This document shows positions 23,366-32,001 of a stretch of 64,000 nucleotides of DNA, in pieces. The position numbers and the translations under genes are program-made. This stretch comes from Anaerolineales bacterium (lineage in GTDB: Bacteria; Chloroflexota; Anaerolineae; Anaerolineales; Villigracilaceae): contig JACKAW010000002.1 of NCBI GenBank assembly GCA_020634885.1, positions 124,001 to 188,000 of the forward strand. The letters run 5' to 3'. Position 1 is the first letter of the stretch, and each line of letters starts with the position of its first letter. The notes beneath the pieces are model-generated. The model was not told where the DNA came from. It saw nothing but the letters and a program-made list of their open reading frames with translations, and made no database searches.

Positions 23366-24922
23366 ATGGATGACATAAAATTACTTGAACAATATGAACC
23401 TGTGCTGCGCTTTGCAAAGAGTGAGCGCTTTTTTCCGGTTGCGGTTGAGCCGTATCTGGCAAAGTGTATGCTGTTCCCAAGTGGACCTTTGGGGGCAAAG
23501 GAATTATTTTCGCATTTCAACGAACCACTCGCTGGAAAGCTCGGTAATTTAAAAAGCCACGAGTATTTTTTGCGCTTCGTGAACAACCCCTTTTATGATT
23601 TTGATACATGGCTTTGGTGGGGCGGACTTTCGCTGGCTGGGCTTGTAGCTGGATGGTTTTCTTTTGGTGCGGCAGGTCTCGAGATCGCCTTGGGGTTATC
23701 GTTGATAACCTTGTTGATGCTATTCATGTTTGTGTCGCCCATACGTTTGCGAATCATTCCCGCTGTAATTGCTGTGTCATTCTTCTTGATCCTGGGGATT
23801 GCGCCAGTATGGTTGTTCTTCAAACCGATACAAGGGGTCAGTATTGCAGTTGAATATTTTGTGTTGCTTCCGATCTACCTGCTTTTGCTCTTTTATCTTT
23901 TGGTTCGCGTATTGAAATTCATTATCGAAAAGATATTGCCAGAAGGACCCGGGCTGGTAATGGATATGCTTTCACAAGCCACGGAGCGGATCGCCGTGGA
24001 AGCGGCGAAGCTCTATGCAGAGATGTTGCGTAAAAAATTTCGCCCTGTGTATTACGGACGCGTTATGCCTGAAACCGATGCAGAGGGCAATGCCTGGATA
24101 TTTTTGCAGTATCATTTTTTTTATGCTTTCAATGATTGGCGCCTGGCTGCAAATGGATTCAATCACCATGAAGGCGATTGGGAACTGGTGACCGTTGCGT
24201 TGAAGAACGAAAAACCGCACTCCGTTTTGCTCTCTCAACACGGGGCCGGCAATATGGAAACATGGGACGACATGATCAAAGCGCGGGATAAGGATGGAAA
24301 TGACACAACCCACCCGGTCGTGTATGTGGCATTGGGATCGCACGCAAACTACAGCAAACCAGATGTGATCCGCTCGCCAGAGATGTATTCAGCGGGGCGA
24401 GTTCAACGCTTCCTCTTCCGTGTAGACGGTTGGATCCACTACCTGTTCCTTTTATTTAACCCGAGCCAGAAAGCCCGCCACATTGCGCTTGAGGAGATTC
24501 GTACAAAAAGCAAAAACCTGCTTGACGAACACGCCTTCGATAACCTGCGTGACGAAATGGATCATTACATTGTAAGCCTGCCGATGGAGATCGCCACAGG
24601 AGATGGCTATCGGGTGGGGTATCAGGGTGGGAATGCCCGTGAACCCATGCTTCAGTCATCGGGATATCTGAAGCGCATCATGTCCAACCGTAGCGTGTCG
24701 CGTCCGCCGCAAAGGGACTGGGAACGTATCCTCTTGAATTCAGGGCAGGGATGGGTACAATATAAAGGTCTGTGGGGCGTAAAAAGCCTGTTGAGCGAAG
24801 AATCAGGACCGCCTGGACCGCGATGGGAAAAACCCAAAGGGAAAGATGCTGTTGTGAAAGAACGTATACGCTGGGGGCAGCCACTGAAGTGGCTTGCCCA
24901 ATTGGAAAAGAATAAACATTAG
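23366..24922 (+). CDS. Membrane protein with Vps62-like domain, function unknown
   Basis: A 518-residue protein. Residues about 83-185 form four hydrophobic segments. The following soluble part contains NHHEGDWELVTVAL, LLSQHGAGN and HPVVYVALGSHANY, the signature of the Vps62-related family known from fungi, plants and some bacteria, whose biochemical role is unresolved. The His, Glu, Asp and Ser/His pattern resembles a metal-dependent site. ATG at 23366 has GAGG 5 nt upstream; the upstream in-frame ATG lies inside galK. The next gene follows after 19 bp with a strong ribosome-binding site, so the two probably work together. Confidence 0.78.
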   Translation: MDDIKLLEQYEPVLRFAKSERFFPVAVEPYLAKCMLFPSGPLGAKELFSHFNEPLAGKLGNLKSHEYFLRFVNNPFYDFDTWLWWGGLSLAGLVAGWFSFGAAGLEIALGLSLITLLMLFMFVSPIRLRIIPAVIAVSFFLILGIAPVWLFFKPIQGVSIAVEYFVLLPIYLLLLFYLLVRVLKFIIEKILPEGPGLVMDMLSQATERIAVEAAKLYAEMLRKKFRPVYYGRVMPETDAEGNAWIFLQYHFFYAFNDWRLAANGFNHHEGDWELVTVALKNEKPHSVLLSQHGAGNMETWDDMIKARDKDGNDTTHPVVYVALGSHANYSKPDVIRSPEMYSAGRVQRFLFRVDGWIHYLFLLFNPSQKARHIALEEIRTKSKNLLDEHAFDNLRDEMDHYIVSLPMEIATGDGYRVGYQGGNAREPMLQSSGYLKRIMSNRSVSRPPQRDWERILLNSGQGWVQYKGLWGVKSLLSEESGPPGPRWEKPKGKDAVVKERIRWGQPLKWLAQLEKNKH

Positions 24923-24941
24923 AGCCTCAAAGGAGAATAAA

Positions 24942-25847
24942 ATGTCGTTTTCACAAGCGCTTGAAGTGGCAATCAGTTTGATCTTTATCTATTATGTGCT
25001 GGGTTCGATCGTTTCTTTGATCACACAATGGATCAATGAGGCGCTTGAAACACGCGGAAAATCATTGGAAAAGCACCTGAAGAGAATTGTTGGCGATAAG
25101 CATGTCTCTGAGTTTGTAAAGCTCCCTCAGTTGGATGCTCTGCGCCCGATCCGCTATAAGAATTTGATGAGCTTTTTTACTTCATCCACCGAGCCGAAGA
25201 TGCTTGAGAAAGTTCCAGCGTCCATCCTTGTCGATTCTTATTTTGACTTTGTGGGTCTGACCGCAACAAAAGAATTTGAAGCGGATCGTTTAGAAGAACT
25301 GATAAAGGCATTTCCTGAATCAGAAGGAAAGCAGGCAATGCTGCATTGGGTGGAGCAGGGCGTGACCAATATTGAAGACCTGCGTAAACGGACTGTTACA
25401 TACTTTTCCGGCGTGATGGATCAGGCTTCGGCGACTTTCAAATCAAATGCGCGTAGCTTTGTTATTGTGCTTTCCATTTTCCTCACATTGTTGCTGGGCA
25501 CAGATAGCATTCAGATGGCAAAAACCCTGTGGGAGAATGCCGGTTTGCGTGCGGTTGCCGTTGCCAAAGCAGAACTGGTTGTACAGCAGGAAGGCTCTAC
25601 AGAGGATATTGACAGCCTGATCACCGACTTGGGCGATCTGAAAGTGATCAACGCAGATTGGATTTTTAAAGAACGACCAGCAACCCCCACGGCTCTCGGC
25701 TGGCTGGAATTTTTAGGTCTCAAATTTATTGGGCTTGGGTTAACCGTCGCCGCAGTATCGCAAGGGTCTTCGTTCTGGTATGACCTGCTCAAGAAACTTG
25801 TTTCCAAAGGCGGAAGCAGCGGCGGGGGCGACGAGGCAAAAGGCTAG
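24942..25847 (+). CDS. Small-helix membrane protein, partner of the Vps62-like gene
   Basis: A 301-residue protein of unknown function. An N-terminal membrane helix (about 8-30) is followed by a charged, probably cytoplasmic helical region (about 35-165), a second membrane helix (about 168-185), another helical region, and a C-terminal hydrophobic segment (about 258-285) with a Gly-rich tail. AAAGGAGAATAAA before ATG 24942 is a strong ribosome-binding site that decides the start against 24894. It is cotranscribed with the preceding gene and ends at a terminator. No catalytic motif is visible. Confidence 0.75.
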   Translation: MSFSQALEVAISLIFIYYVLGSIVSLITQWINEALETRGKSLEKHLKRIVGDKHVSEFVKLPQLDALRPIRYKNLMSFFTSSTEPKMLEKVPASILVDSYFDFVGLTATKEFEADRLEELIKAFPESEGKQAMLHWVEQGVTNIEDLRKRTVTYFSGVMDQASATFKSNARSFVIVLSIFLTLLLGTDSIQMAKTLWENAGLRAVAVAKAELVVQQEGSTEDIDSLITDLGDLKVINADWIFKERPATPTALGWLEFLGLKFIGLGLTVAAVSQGSSFWYDLLKKLVSKGGSSGGGDEAKG

Positions 25848-25852
25848 AATCA

Positions 25853-25888
25853 AAAACTCCGAGGCGATACACCTCGGAGTTTTGTTTT
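25853..25888. terminator. Bidirectional terminator
   Basis: AAAACTCCGAGG (25853-25864) and CCTCGGAGTTTT (25872-25883) are perfect 12-bp arms followed by TGTTTT, between two convergent genes. Confidence 0.9.
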
Positions 25889-26783
25889 ACTTTGAAGACC
25901 ACCTGGCGTAGACCGCTTGCGAGAGCAGGCGGTTTTTGCTTTTTTCTCTGGTGACAAGTTCTCCGCTATCGAGCGTGCCTTTGTATTTTCGCATCATCTC
26001 GTCTACGGCTTGGGCGACGTGAATGGCGGAGGCGCGCACAGCATAGACGGTGACGATCACAAATAGCGGATGATCGCTCAGACACTGGCGAATTTCATCC
26101 AATAGATTCGGCAATGATTTATAGACTTCCCACACTTCGCCTTTGGGTCCGCGCCCGAATTTGGGCGGGTCGAGGATAACGCCGTCGTATTTGACGCCGC
26201 GCTTGGCTTCGCGCTGTACGTATTTCAGCGCGTCTTCCACGATCCAGCGAATGGGGCGGTCGCCCAAGCCGGAGAGTTCCTGGTTTTCGCGCGCCCAAGA
26301 CACAGATTTTTTTGATGCGTCTACATGTGTGACGGAGGCTCCAGCCGCGGCGGCGGCGAGGGATGCAAGACCGGTATAGCCGAAGAGATTCAAAACATTC
26401 GGCTTGGTTCCAGCCTTCTGGATAGAGTCAGCCATAAAGTCCCAGTGAGCCGCGACTTCGGGGAAAACGCCGAGGTGACGACCGGGAGTCGTCATCACAT
26501 TGAATCGTAAGTTGCTTTGAGTGGGTAGGGGGTAGTTCATTTCCCATTGCTCATCCACTCGCTTCTTTAATTGCCAATGCCCGCCGCTCTCCTCGCCGGT
26601 GGGGATGAAGACGCCGTGGGCGTTGTCCCATACGGATTGGGGTAGGGCGCGGCTCCACATGGCTTGTGATTCGGGGCGCGCGAAGGTGTATTTGCCGAAG
26701 CGTTCGAGCTTGAGCCCGTCTCCGGAGTCGAGTAATTCGTAGTCTTGCCAGCGGTTGGCTTCAAGGAAGGTGAAAGTAGGCAT
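25887..26783 (-). CDS. Class I SAM-dependent methyltransferase, RlmI/RlmK-like
   Basis: A 298-residue methyltransferase. The SAM-binding motif is VLNLFGYTGLASLAAA (about 129-144), followed by THVDASKKSVSWARENQELSG and the active-site DPPKFGRGPKGEVW, which matches the DPPxF motif of the RlmI/RlmK group of 23S rRNA methyltransferases. The N-terminal PUA domain of RlmI is missing or very divergent, so the target is uncertain: rRNA cytosine-5 or guanine-N7 methylation are the main options. It is a single minus-strand gene, divergent from the dcw cluster. Confidence 0.85.
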   Translation of the reverse strand: MPTFTFLEANRWQDYELLDSGDGLKLERFGKYTFARPESQAMWSRALPQSVWDNAHGVFIPTGEESGGHWQLKKRVDEQWEMNYPLPTQSNLRFNVMTTPGRHLGVFPEVAAHWDFMADSIQKAGTKPNVLNLFGYTGLASLAAAAAGASVTHVDASKKSVSWARENQELSGLGDRPIRWIVEDALKYVQREAKRGVKYDGVILDPPKFGRGPKGEVWEVYKSLPNLLDEIRQCLSDHPLFVIVTVYAVRASAIHVAQAVDEMMRKYKGTLDSGELVTREKSKNRLLSQAVYARWSSK

Positions 26784-26824
26784 TAGGTCTCATGAAAATG
26801 CAAGGTGGAATCTCTTCCTTCCAC

Positions 26825-26852
26825 TTGATTTTTACCCTCGAAAGGGTATAAT
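26825..26852 (+). promoter_or_regulatory. Promoter of the dcw cluster
   Basis: TTGATT (26825-26830) and TATAAT (26847-26852) are 16 bp apart. The predicted start lies inside the MraZ box array that begins immediately after the -10 box. Confidence 0.7.
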
Positions 26853-26882
26853 GTGGTAAGAAGTGGTAGAAAGTGGTAAGAG
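26853..26882 (+). promoter_or_regulatory. MraZ operator: three 10-bp direct repeats
   Basis: GTGGTAAGAA, GTGGTAGAAA and GTGGTAAGAG follow each other without gaps at 26853, 26863 and 26873. Arrays of short direct repeats with a 10-bp period upstream of mraZ are the known binding sites of the MraZ repressor in other bacteria. The position over the transcription start implies repression by MraZ of its own operon. Confidence 0.85.
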
Positions 26883-26928
26883 CGCCGGGTGTTCCGGCGT
26901 TCACGCTATTAAAGGAAGAGTAGCACAA

Positions 26929-27384
26929 ATGTTCTTAGGTCAATTCCAGCACAACCTCGATGATAAGGGTCGCCTGATGATTCCGGCGCGCTTCCGTGAG
27001 TTGCTGGAAGGTGGCGCCTTTATCACACAGGGTTTTGACAAATGCCTCATGGTGATGACCGAGGCATATTTCAAACAGGTGTATGAGCGCATTGAAGCCA
27101 TGAACCTCGCTGACCCAACCGCCCGTCTCCTGCGCCGCTTGATCCTTTCCAACGCTTACCCAATTGAAGTGGACAAAGTGGGGCGCATCCTCGTTCCGCA
27201 GAATCTGCGCACATTCCTCGGCGTGCCGAGTGGTGAGCTGGTGGTGGCTGGGCAGGGCGAGTACTTTGAAGTGTGGACTCCTGCGACCTGGGCTGAACAG
27301 ATGGCTCAACTGCAGGATGTGGAAGCCAATAATGCACGCTTCTCCACACTCGATCTTTCAAAGCCAAATTCCGCGTCGTCGTAA
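26929..27384 (+). CDS. mraZ: Transcriptional regulator MraZ
   Basis: A 151-residue protein with the two SpoVT/AbrB-like domains of MraZ. The opening FLGQFQHNLDDKGRLMIPARFR and the second-half copy IEVDKVGRILVPQNLR are the paired DxKGR-type DNA-binding motifs. MraZ forms a ring that binds direct repeats upstream of the dcw operon. ATG at 26929 with AAAGGAAG upstream matches the family start; the open frame upstream crosses the operator and is rejected. It is the first gene of the cluster and is followed by rsmH after 8 bp. Confidence 0.97.
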   Translation: MFLGQFQHNLDDKGRLMIPARFRELLEGGAFITQGFDKCLMVMTEAYFKQVYERIEAMNLADPTARLLRRLILSNAYPIEVDKVGRILVPQNLRTFLGVPSGELVVAGQGEYFEVWTPATWAEQMAQLQDVEANNARFSTLDLSKPNSASS

Positions 27385-27392
27385 CGGTTGTT

Positions 27393-28310
27393 ATGACTGC
27401 GCATAAACCTGTACTTTACCAAGAGATTATACACGCTCTGCAACCCCGCTCCGGTGGGCGGTATGTGGATGGAACCCTAGGCGCGGGCGGACACGCTCGC
27501 GGCATTCTGGAGGCTTGCGCGCCCGATGGGCAACTGCTCGGTCTCGATGTAGACCCGCAGGCGCTGGCGATCGCTCGTGAGACCTTGGCTCCTTACGAAG
27601 GTCGCGCACATCTCGTGCAAGCCTCCCATATCACTCTCAGCGAACAGCTTGCTTCCTTGAACTGGAATGGCATCGACGGCATCGTACTGGATCTGGGCGC
27701 TTCGTCTATGCAGTTTGATAACGCCGAACGCGGCTTCTCCTTCATGCAGGATGGTCCGCTGGACATGCGCTTCGGTCCACATCTGACGATGAGTGCTGCC
27801 GACATCATCAACAGCTACGATGAGCGCGAACTGGCAGACATCATCTTCAAGTATGGCGAAGATCGGGACTCTCGCAAGATCGCCCGCGCGATAGTCCAAG
27901 CCCGACCGCTTCATACTACGGGTGAGTTGGTCGCTGTCATCGAGAAAGCGAGTCCACGCCGAGGCGACAAGACCCACCCCGCCACGCAGACCTTCCAAGC
28001 CCTGCGAATTGTGGTGAACGAAGAACTCGCCGCAGTGGAGATCACACTTCCGCAGGCAGTGGCAAGCCTAAACACCGGAGGTCGATGCGCTGTCATTTCC
28101 TTCCATTCATTAGAAGACCGCATCGTCAAAGAGTATTTTCGAGAGCAGAGCAAAGATCTCATCAATCCGCCTTACGAAAGACTTTATGAAGAAGAACGTA
28201 AGGCTGTTGTGAAATCAATGAGTAAGAAGCCGATCTTGCCGACTGAGGAAGAATTGCAAGAAAACCCTCGGGCGCGCAGTGCCAAACTTAGAGTTATTGA
28301 GAAGTTGTAG
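27393..28310 (+). CDS. rsmH: 16S rRNA (cytosine1402-N4)-methyltransferase RsmH
   Basis: A 305-residue MraW/RsmH protein. The opening HKPVLYQEIIHAL and the motif YVDGTLGAGGHARGIL form the SAM-binding start; DGIVLDLGASSMQFD and GFSFMQDGPLDMR are family signatures, as is the ending NPRARSAKLRVIEK. It methylates N4 of C1402 in the ribosomal P site. It sits in its canonical place after mraZ. A short GGGCAG/CTGCCC hairpin lies in the 43-bp gap to the next gene (28311-28331). Confidence 0.98.
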   Translation: MTAHKPVLYQEIIHALQPRSGGRYVDGTLGAGGHARGILEACAPDGQLLGLDVDPQALAIARETLAPYEGRAHLVQASHITLSEQLASLNWNGIDGIVLDLGASSMQFDNAERGFSFMQDGPLDMRFGPHLTMSAADIINSYDERELADIIFKYGEDRDSRKIARAIVQARPLHTTGELVAVIEKASPRRGDKTHPATQTFQALRIVVNEELAAVEITLPQAVASLNTGGRCAVISFHSLEDRIVKEYFREQSKDLINPPYERLYEEERKAVVKSMSKKPILPTEEELQENPRARSAKLRVIEKL

Positions 28311-28353
28311 GGGCAGGTTTTACATCTGCCCAAGGATTTGAGAGAGAAGTGCC

Positions 28354-28833
28354 GTGAATATCCCTACCCACCTCCCCAATGTTAATCACCTGATCCATGC
28401 GTATCGGGTCGCTCCGTGGCGCGTGCAGCGACAGTGGATCGGCAATGCATTATTGCTGGTGGTGGTGTTTGCCATGATTGCCGCTTTGTACCTTACGATC
28501 ACCTCACGCACTGCCATTGCGGGACGTGATATTCAGGACCTGAGCGAAGCCATTAATTACAGCCGCCAGGTAAGCAGTGATATGGAAACCCGTCTTGCCG
28601 AATTAACTTCTGTAAGTTCCATGGAAGAACGTGCCCTTAATATGGGGTTTCGCCCTGTTCAACCGGGTGAAATGGAATATTTAGCCGTGCCTGGGTATGT
28701 TAAACAAGATGCCGTCGATCTATCTGCTTCCACTCCAGCGCAGTTGAGCGCCTTGACCATTCCGCCCGAATACAACCAATCTCTGTTGGATTGGATGGAT
28801 GAACGCTTGATCTCGGCACGGAGATACCAATGA
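28354..28833 (+). CDS. FtsL-like septum protein
   Basis: A 159-residue bitopic membrane protein: a short cytoplasmic N-terminus, one membrane helix (about 30-50), then a coiled-coil-prone segment (about 55-85) and a polar tail. The architecture and the position between rsmH and ftsI match FtsL, which links FtsQ/DivIB and FtsI in the divisome, although sequence conservation in this family is low. The start is GTG at 28354, with AGAGAAG 4-5 nt upstream. The stop overlaps ftsI by 4 nt. The C-terminal extension (about 95-159) is longer than in typical FtsL. Confidence 0.72.
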   Translation: MNIPTHLPNVNHLIHAYRVAPWRVQRQWIGNALLLVVVFAMIAALYLTITSRTAIAGRDIQDLSEAINYSRQVSSDMETRLAELTSVSSMEERALNMGFRPVQPGEMEYLAVPGYVKQDAVDLSASTPAQLSALTIPPEYNQSLLDWMDERLISARRYQ

Positions 28834-30578
28834 GACAGCAGTACGCATGGCGCAGTCAGGTATTGGCGGGAGCTTTAGCCTTCTTTGCGCTTGCCATCAT
28901 TTTGCAAATGACCCGCATTCAGAACAGCCCCGAAGCAGAGGTGTTCCGTCAGCAGGCTGAGAATTATGCCTATGAATGGCGTACGTTCTACCCCAACCGC
29001 GGCGAAATTTATGATCGCAACGGACGTTTGCTGGCAGGGGAGAAGATGGTTTACGAACTCGGTGTAGATTTGAACGTGATGACCGATGCCCACGCCATTG
29101 CCTATGCCGTTTCTGATACGATTGGAATGAATTACGAGCAAATGCTCGAAGTGCTGCAAGCCCCCCCTGAAGGAATTTCTTACGTAGTTCTAGCAGATTT
29201 TGTAGATGCCTCGCAGGCGCAATACTTGCAGGAACTGAAAAAAGCGTTGAATGAACAGGCGCCCGAAGGCGCACTTGGCGGGTTGACCGGTTTACAGTTC
29301 AAAGTACACCCTCAGCGCAGTTACCCCGAAAATTCACTTGCCTCGAACATCATTGGTTTTGTGAACCGTGAGGGCAAAGGCTATTTTGGTGTGGAAGAAA
29401 AATACGATACCCTCCTGGCGGGTAATCCTGTGCGGGTGCTTGTCCCTACCGACCCGAACAAAGCCTTTGAAATTCCCCATGCCCCCGATGGTACATCCCT
29501 CGTGCTTTCCATTAACCGCGATTTACAGGCTGCTGCGGAAAATATTCTCGATGCTTCATTGATCGAATACGGCGCACGCGATGGTGTGATCGTAGTCATG
29601 AATCCGCAAAGCGGAGAACTGCTTGCCGTTGCCGCCACCCGCCGCATGGACTTGAACCAATTCTGGAATTACAACAACATCTACGACAACGCCACCGACT
29701 TCAACCCGGCGATCTCCAAAACATACGAACCGGGGTCGGTTTCAAAAATTCTCACCATGGCAGCCGCACTCGATAGCGGAACCGTAACCCCCAACACCAC
29801 TTATCTCGATACCGGCTCCATCCTCATTGGCGGCGTCACCATCCAAAACTGGGACCGCAACCCCTGGGGCGTGCAAAACATGGTAGGCTGTTTACAGCAC
29901 TCGCTCAACGTCTGCATGGTCACCCTCTCCACTCAAATGGGAGCAGGAACATTCTATAGCTACCTCGACACCTTTGGGTTGGGTCACCTTACCGGCGTAG
30001 ATTTGGCTGGAGAAGCAGCAGGCAGGCTCAAAGTTCCGGGTGACCCAGACTGGTATCCCGTAGACTTGGGCACAAACTCATTTGGTCAGGGCGTTTCGGT
30101 CACACCCATCCAAATGCTGGCAGCAACATCGGCAGTTGCCAACAATGGACGCATGGTCATCCCGCATGTGCTCTATGCCATGCTTCGTGACGGGCGTCAA
30201 TACAAAGTGCCCGACCAATTCGGCGCCTCTCCCATTACCGAACAAACCGCCGATACGCTGTCTGAAATGCTCGCCATCTCCCTTGAGTCCGAATCTTCAC
30301 TTGCCTTGGTTCCCGGGTATCGCGTGGCTGGCAAAACCGGCACAGCACAAGTACCCGTGAACGGAATTTACGATGGCACCCAAACCAACGCCTCCTTCAT
30401 CGGTTGGGGACCGGTGGACGACCCGCAGTTTATGATCTACGTCTGGCTTGAAACTCCCACCACCTCGCCGTGGGGTTCTGAAACCGCCGCACCCGTCTTC
30501 TCCGAAATGGCGCAGCGCACCGTTATCCTGATGGATATTCCCCCCGACAATATCCGCCAACAGCTTGTAAAAAAATAA
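28830..30578 (+). CDS. ftsI: Peptidoglycan D,D-transpeptidase FtsI/PBP2-like
   Basis: A 582-residue class B penicillin-binding protein: N-terminal membrane anchor (about 11-28), a dimerisation/pedestal domain starting with RGEIYDRNGRLLA (about 57-69), and a C-terminal transpeptidase domain. The catalytic motifs are S303-V-S-K306, SLN at 358-360 and KTGTAQ near residue 508. It cross-links septal peptidoglycan. No PASTA domain is present. The start overlaps the FtsL-like gene by 4 nt and the end is 1 nt from murF, implying tight coupling. The next gene in most clusters, murE, is absent here. Confidence 0.95.
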   Translation: MRQQYAWRSQVLAGALAFFALAIILQMTRIQNSPEAEVFRQQAENYAYEWRTFYPNRGEIYDRNGRLLAGEKMVYELGVDLNVMTDAHAIAYAVSDTIGMNYEQMLEVLQAPPEGISYVVLADFVDASQAQYLQELKKALNEQAPEGALGGLTGLQFKVHPQRSYPENSLASNIIGFVNREGKGYFGVEEKYDTLLAGNPVRVLVPTDPNKAFEIPHAPDGTSLVLSINRDLQAAAENILDASLIEYGARDGVIVVMNPQSGELLAVAATRRMDLNQFWNYNNIYDNATDFNPAISKTYEPGSVSKILTMAAALDSGTVTPNTTYLDTGSILIGGVTIQNWDRNPWGVQNMVGCLQHSLNVCMVTLSTQMGAGTFYSYLDTFGLGHLTGVDLAGEAAGRLKVPGDPDWYPVDLGTNSFGQGVSVTPIQMLAATSAVANNGRMVIPHVLYAMLRDGRQYKVPDQFGASPITEQTADTLSEMLAISLESESSLALVPGYRVAGKTGTAQVPVNGIYDGTQTNASFIGWGPVDDPQFMIYVWLETPTTSPWGSETAAPVFSEMAQRTVILMDIPPDNIRQQLVKK

Positions 30579-30579
30579 A

Positions 30580-32001
30580 ATGCTAACACTTGCAGATGTA
30601 CTCGAAGCCCTGACCTCTTTTCGCCCCAATGCCTCCAACGTTATAACCGAAGGAGTCATCGACTCGCGGCAGGCATCACCGGGTTCGCTCTTTATCGCGA
30701 TCCCAGGTGAAAACGTGGATGGACATGAGTACCTTGGCGATGCCTTCAAGCGGGGGGCGTCTTTTGCTTTAATTCAACGGGATGTAGACGCCTCATACCG
30801 GATCCTCGACCTGCGTGCCGGCTTATCAGCAGAATCTACGCTGAACCTTGAATCTCCCCTCTGCCTGCGCGTGGACAATACCATCTCTGCCCTGCAGCAG
30901 ATCGCACGCTTCTGGCGTCGGCAATTGAAAGACTTGCGCGTGGTCGGCATTACCGGCAGTGTGGGCAAATCCACCACCAAAGAGACGGTCGCAGAAGTGC
31001 TCGGCGTAAAATACCGCACCCTGAAAAGCCCGGGCAACCTGAATAACGAAATTGGTCTGCCGCTTTCTATTTTGAAACTTGATAAAAAATACGAACGCGC
31101 CGTATTGGAGATGGGCTTTTATGTCATTGGCGAGATCGCCTTTCTTTGTGATATTGCCCAACCACAGATCGGTGTGGTGACCAACATCGGCACCGTCCAT
31201 GCAGAACGGGCAGGCTCACAGGAAAACATCTTCCTTGGCAAATCGGAGTTGGTGCAGATGCTTCCCTCCGCTCCGAATGGGGTCGCCATCTTAAACTTTG
31301 ACGACCCCTGGGTTCGCAAAATGGAAGAGAAGACTCATGGTAAAGTTTTCTTCTACGGGTTATCTCCCGAAGCAGACCTGTGGGCAGACCAGATCGAAGG
31401 ACTGGGCTTGGATGGTATTCGTTTTCGGATGCATTACGGCAAAGAGACACTGCACATGCGCGTCCCCATGATTGGACGTCATTCCATCCATACAGCTTTG
31501 CGTGCCGCTTCCGTCGGTTTGAATGATGGATTAAACTGGCAGGAGATCATCACCGGGCTTTCTCATGGACGCAACCAACTACGCCTCGTAACCGGACGTA
31601 CAGAGAACGGCGCCTTGATTTTGGACGATACTTACAACGCCGCGCCAGAATCCATGCTGGCGGCATTAAACCTGCTTAGCGAACTGGATGGACGCAAAGT
31701 TGCCGTGATTGGTGACATGCTGGAACTCGGTCAATATGAGCGGCAGGGACATGAGATGGTCGGCTTGCGCGCCGCACAGGTTGCCAATGTGCTCATCACC
31801 CTGGGTTCGCGGGCGCATATCATTGCCGAGGCTGCCCGTCGGGCTGGCTTAAAACCTGCCAACATCCTTGAGTTTGAGGAGATAGACCCCATCGTGGATT
31901 GGCTAAAAAAGAATCTAACATCCAAAGACTCCGTGCTGCTTAAAGGCTCGCATGGGTTACGCATGGATCGAATTTCCACCGCTCTGGAGATACGCTCGTG
32001 A
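30580..32001 (+). CDS. murF: UDP-MurNAc-tripeptide:D-Ala-D-Ala ligase MurF
   Basis: A 473-residue Mur ligase. The ATP-binding loop is GITGSVGKSTTKE (about 126-138) and the MurF-specific DDTYNAAPESMLAAL follows in the C-terminal domain, which separates it from MurE. It adds D-Ala-D-Ala to the UDP-MurNAc tripeptide in the cytoplasm. The position directly after ftsI, with no murE in between, was checked; this frame is MurF by its motif. It overlaps mraY by 4 nt. Confidence 0.96.
   Translation: MLTLADVLEALTSFRPNASNVITEGVIDSRQASPGSLFIAIPGENVDGHEYLGDAFKRGASFALIQRDVDASYRILDLRAGLSAESTLNLESPLCLRVDNTISALQQIARFWRRQLKDLRVVGITGSVGKSTTKETVAEVLGVKYRTLKSPGNLNNEIGLPLSILKLDKKYERAVLEMGFYVIGEIAFLCDIAQPQIGVVTNIGTVHAERAGSQENIFLGKSELVQMLPSAPNGVAILNFDDPWVRKMEEKTHGKVFFYGLSPEADLWADQIEGLGLDGIRFRMHYGKETLHMRVPMIGRHSIHTALRAASVGLNDGLNWQEIITGLSHGRNQLRLVTGRTENGALILDDTYNAAPESMLAALNLLSELDGRKVAVIGDMLELGQYERQGHEMVGLRAAQVANVLITLGSRAHIIAEAARRAGLKPANILEFEEIDPIVDWLKKNLTSKDSVLLKGSHGLRMDRISTALEIRS

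Noticed and set aside
30580..32001. Possibility that this gene is the missing murE
   Set aside because: The YNAAPES-type motif and overall layout identify it as MurF.
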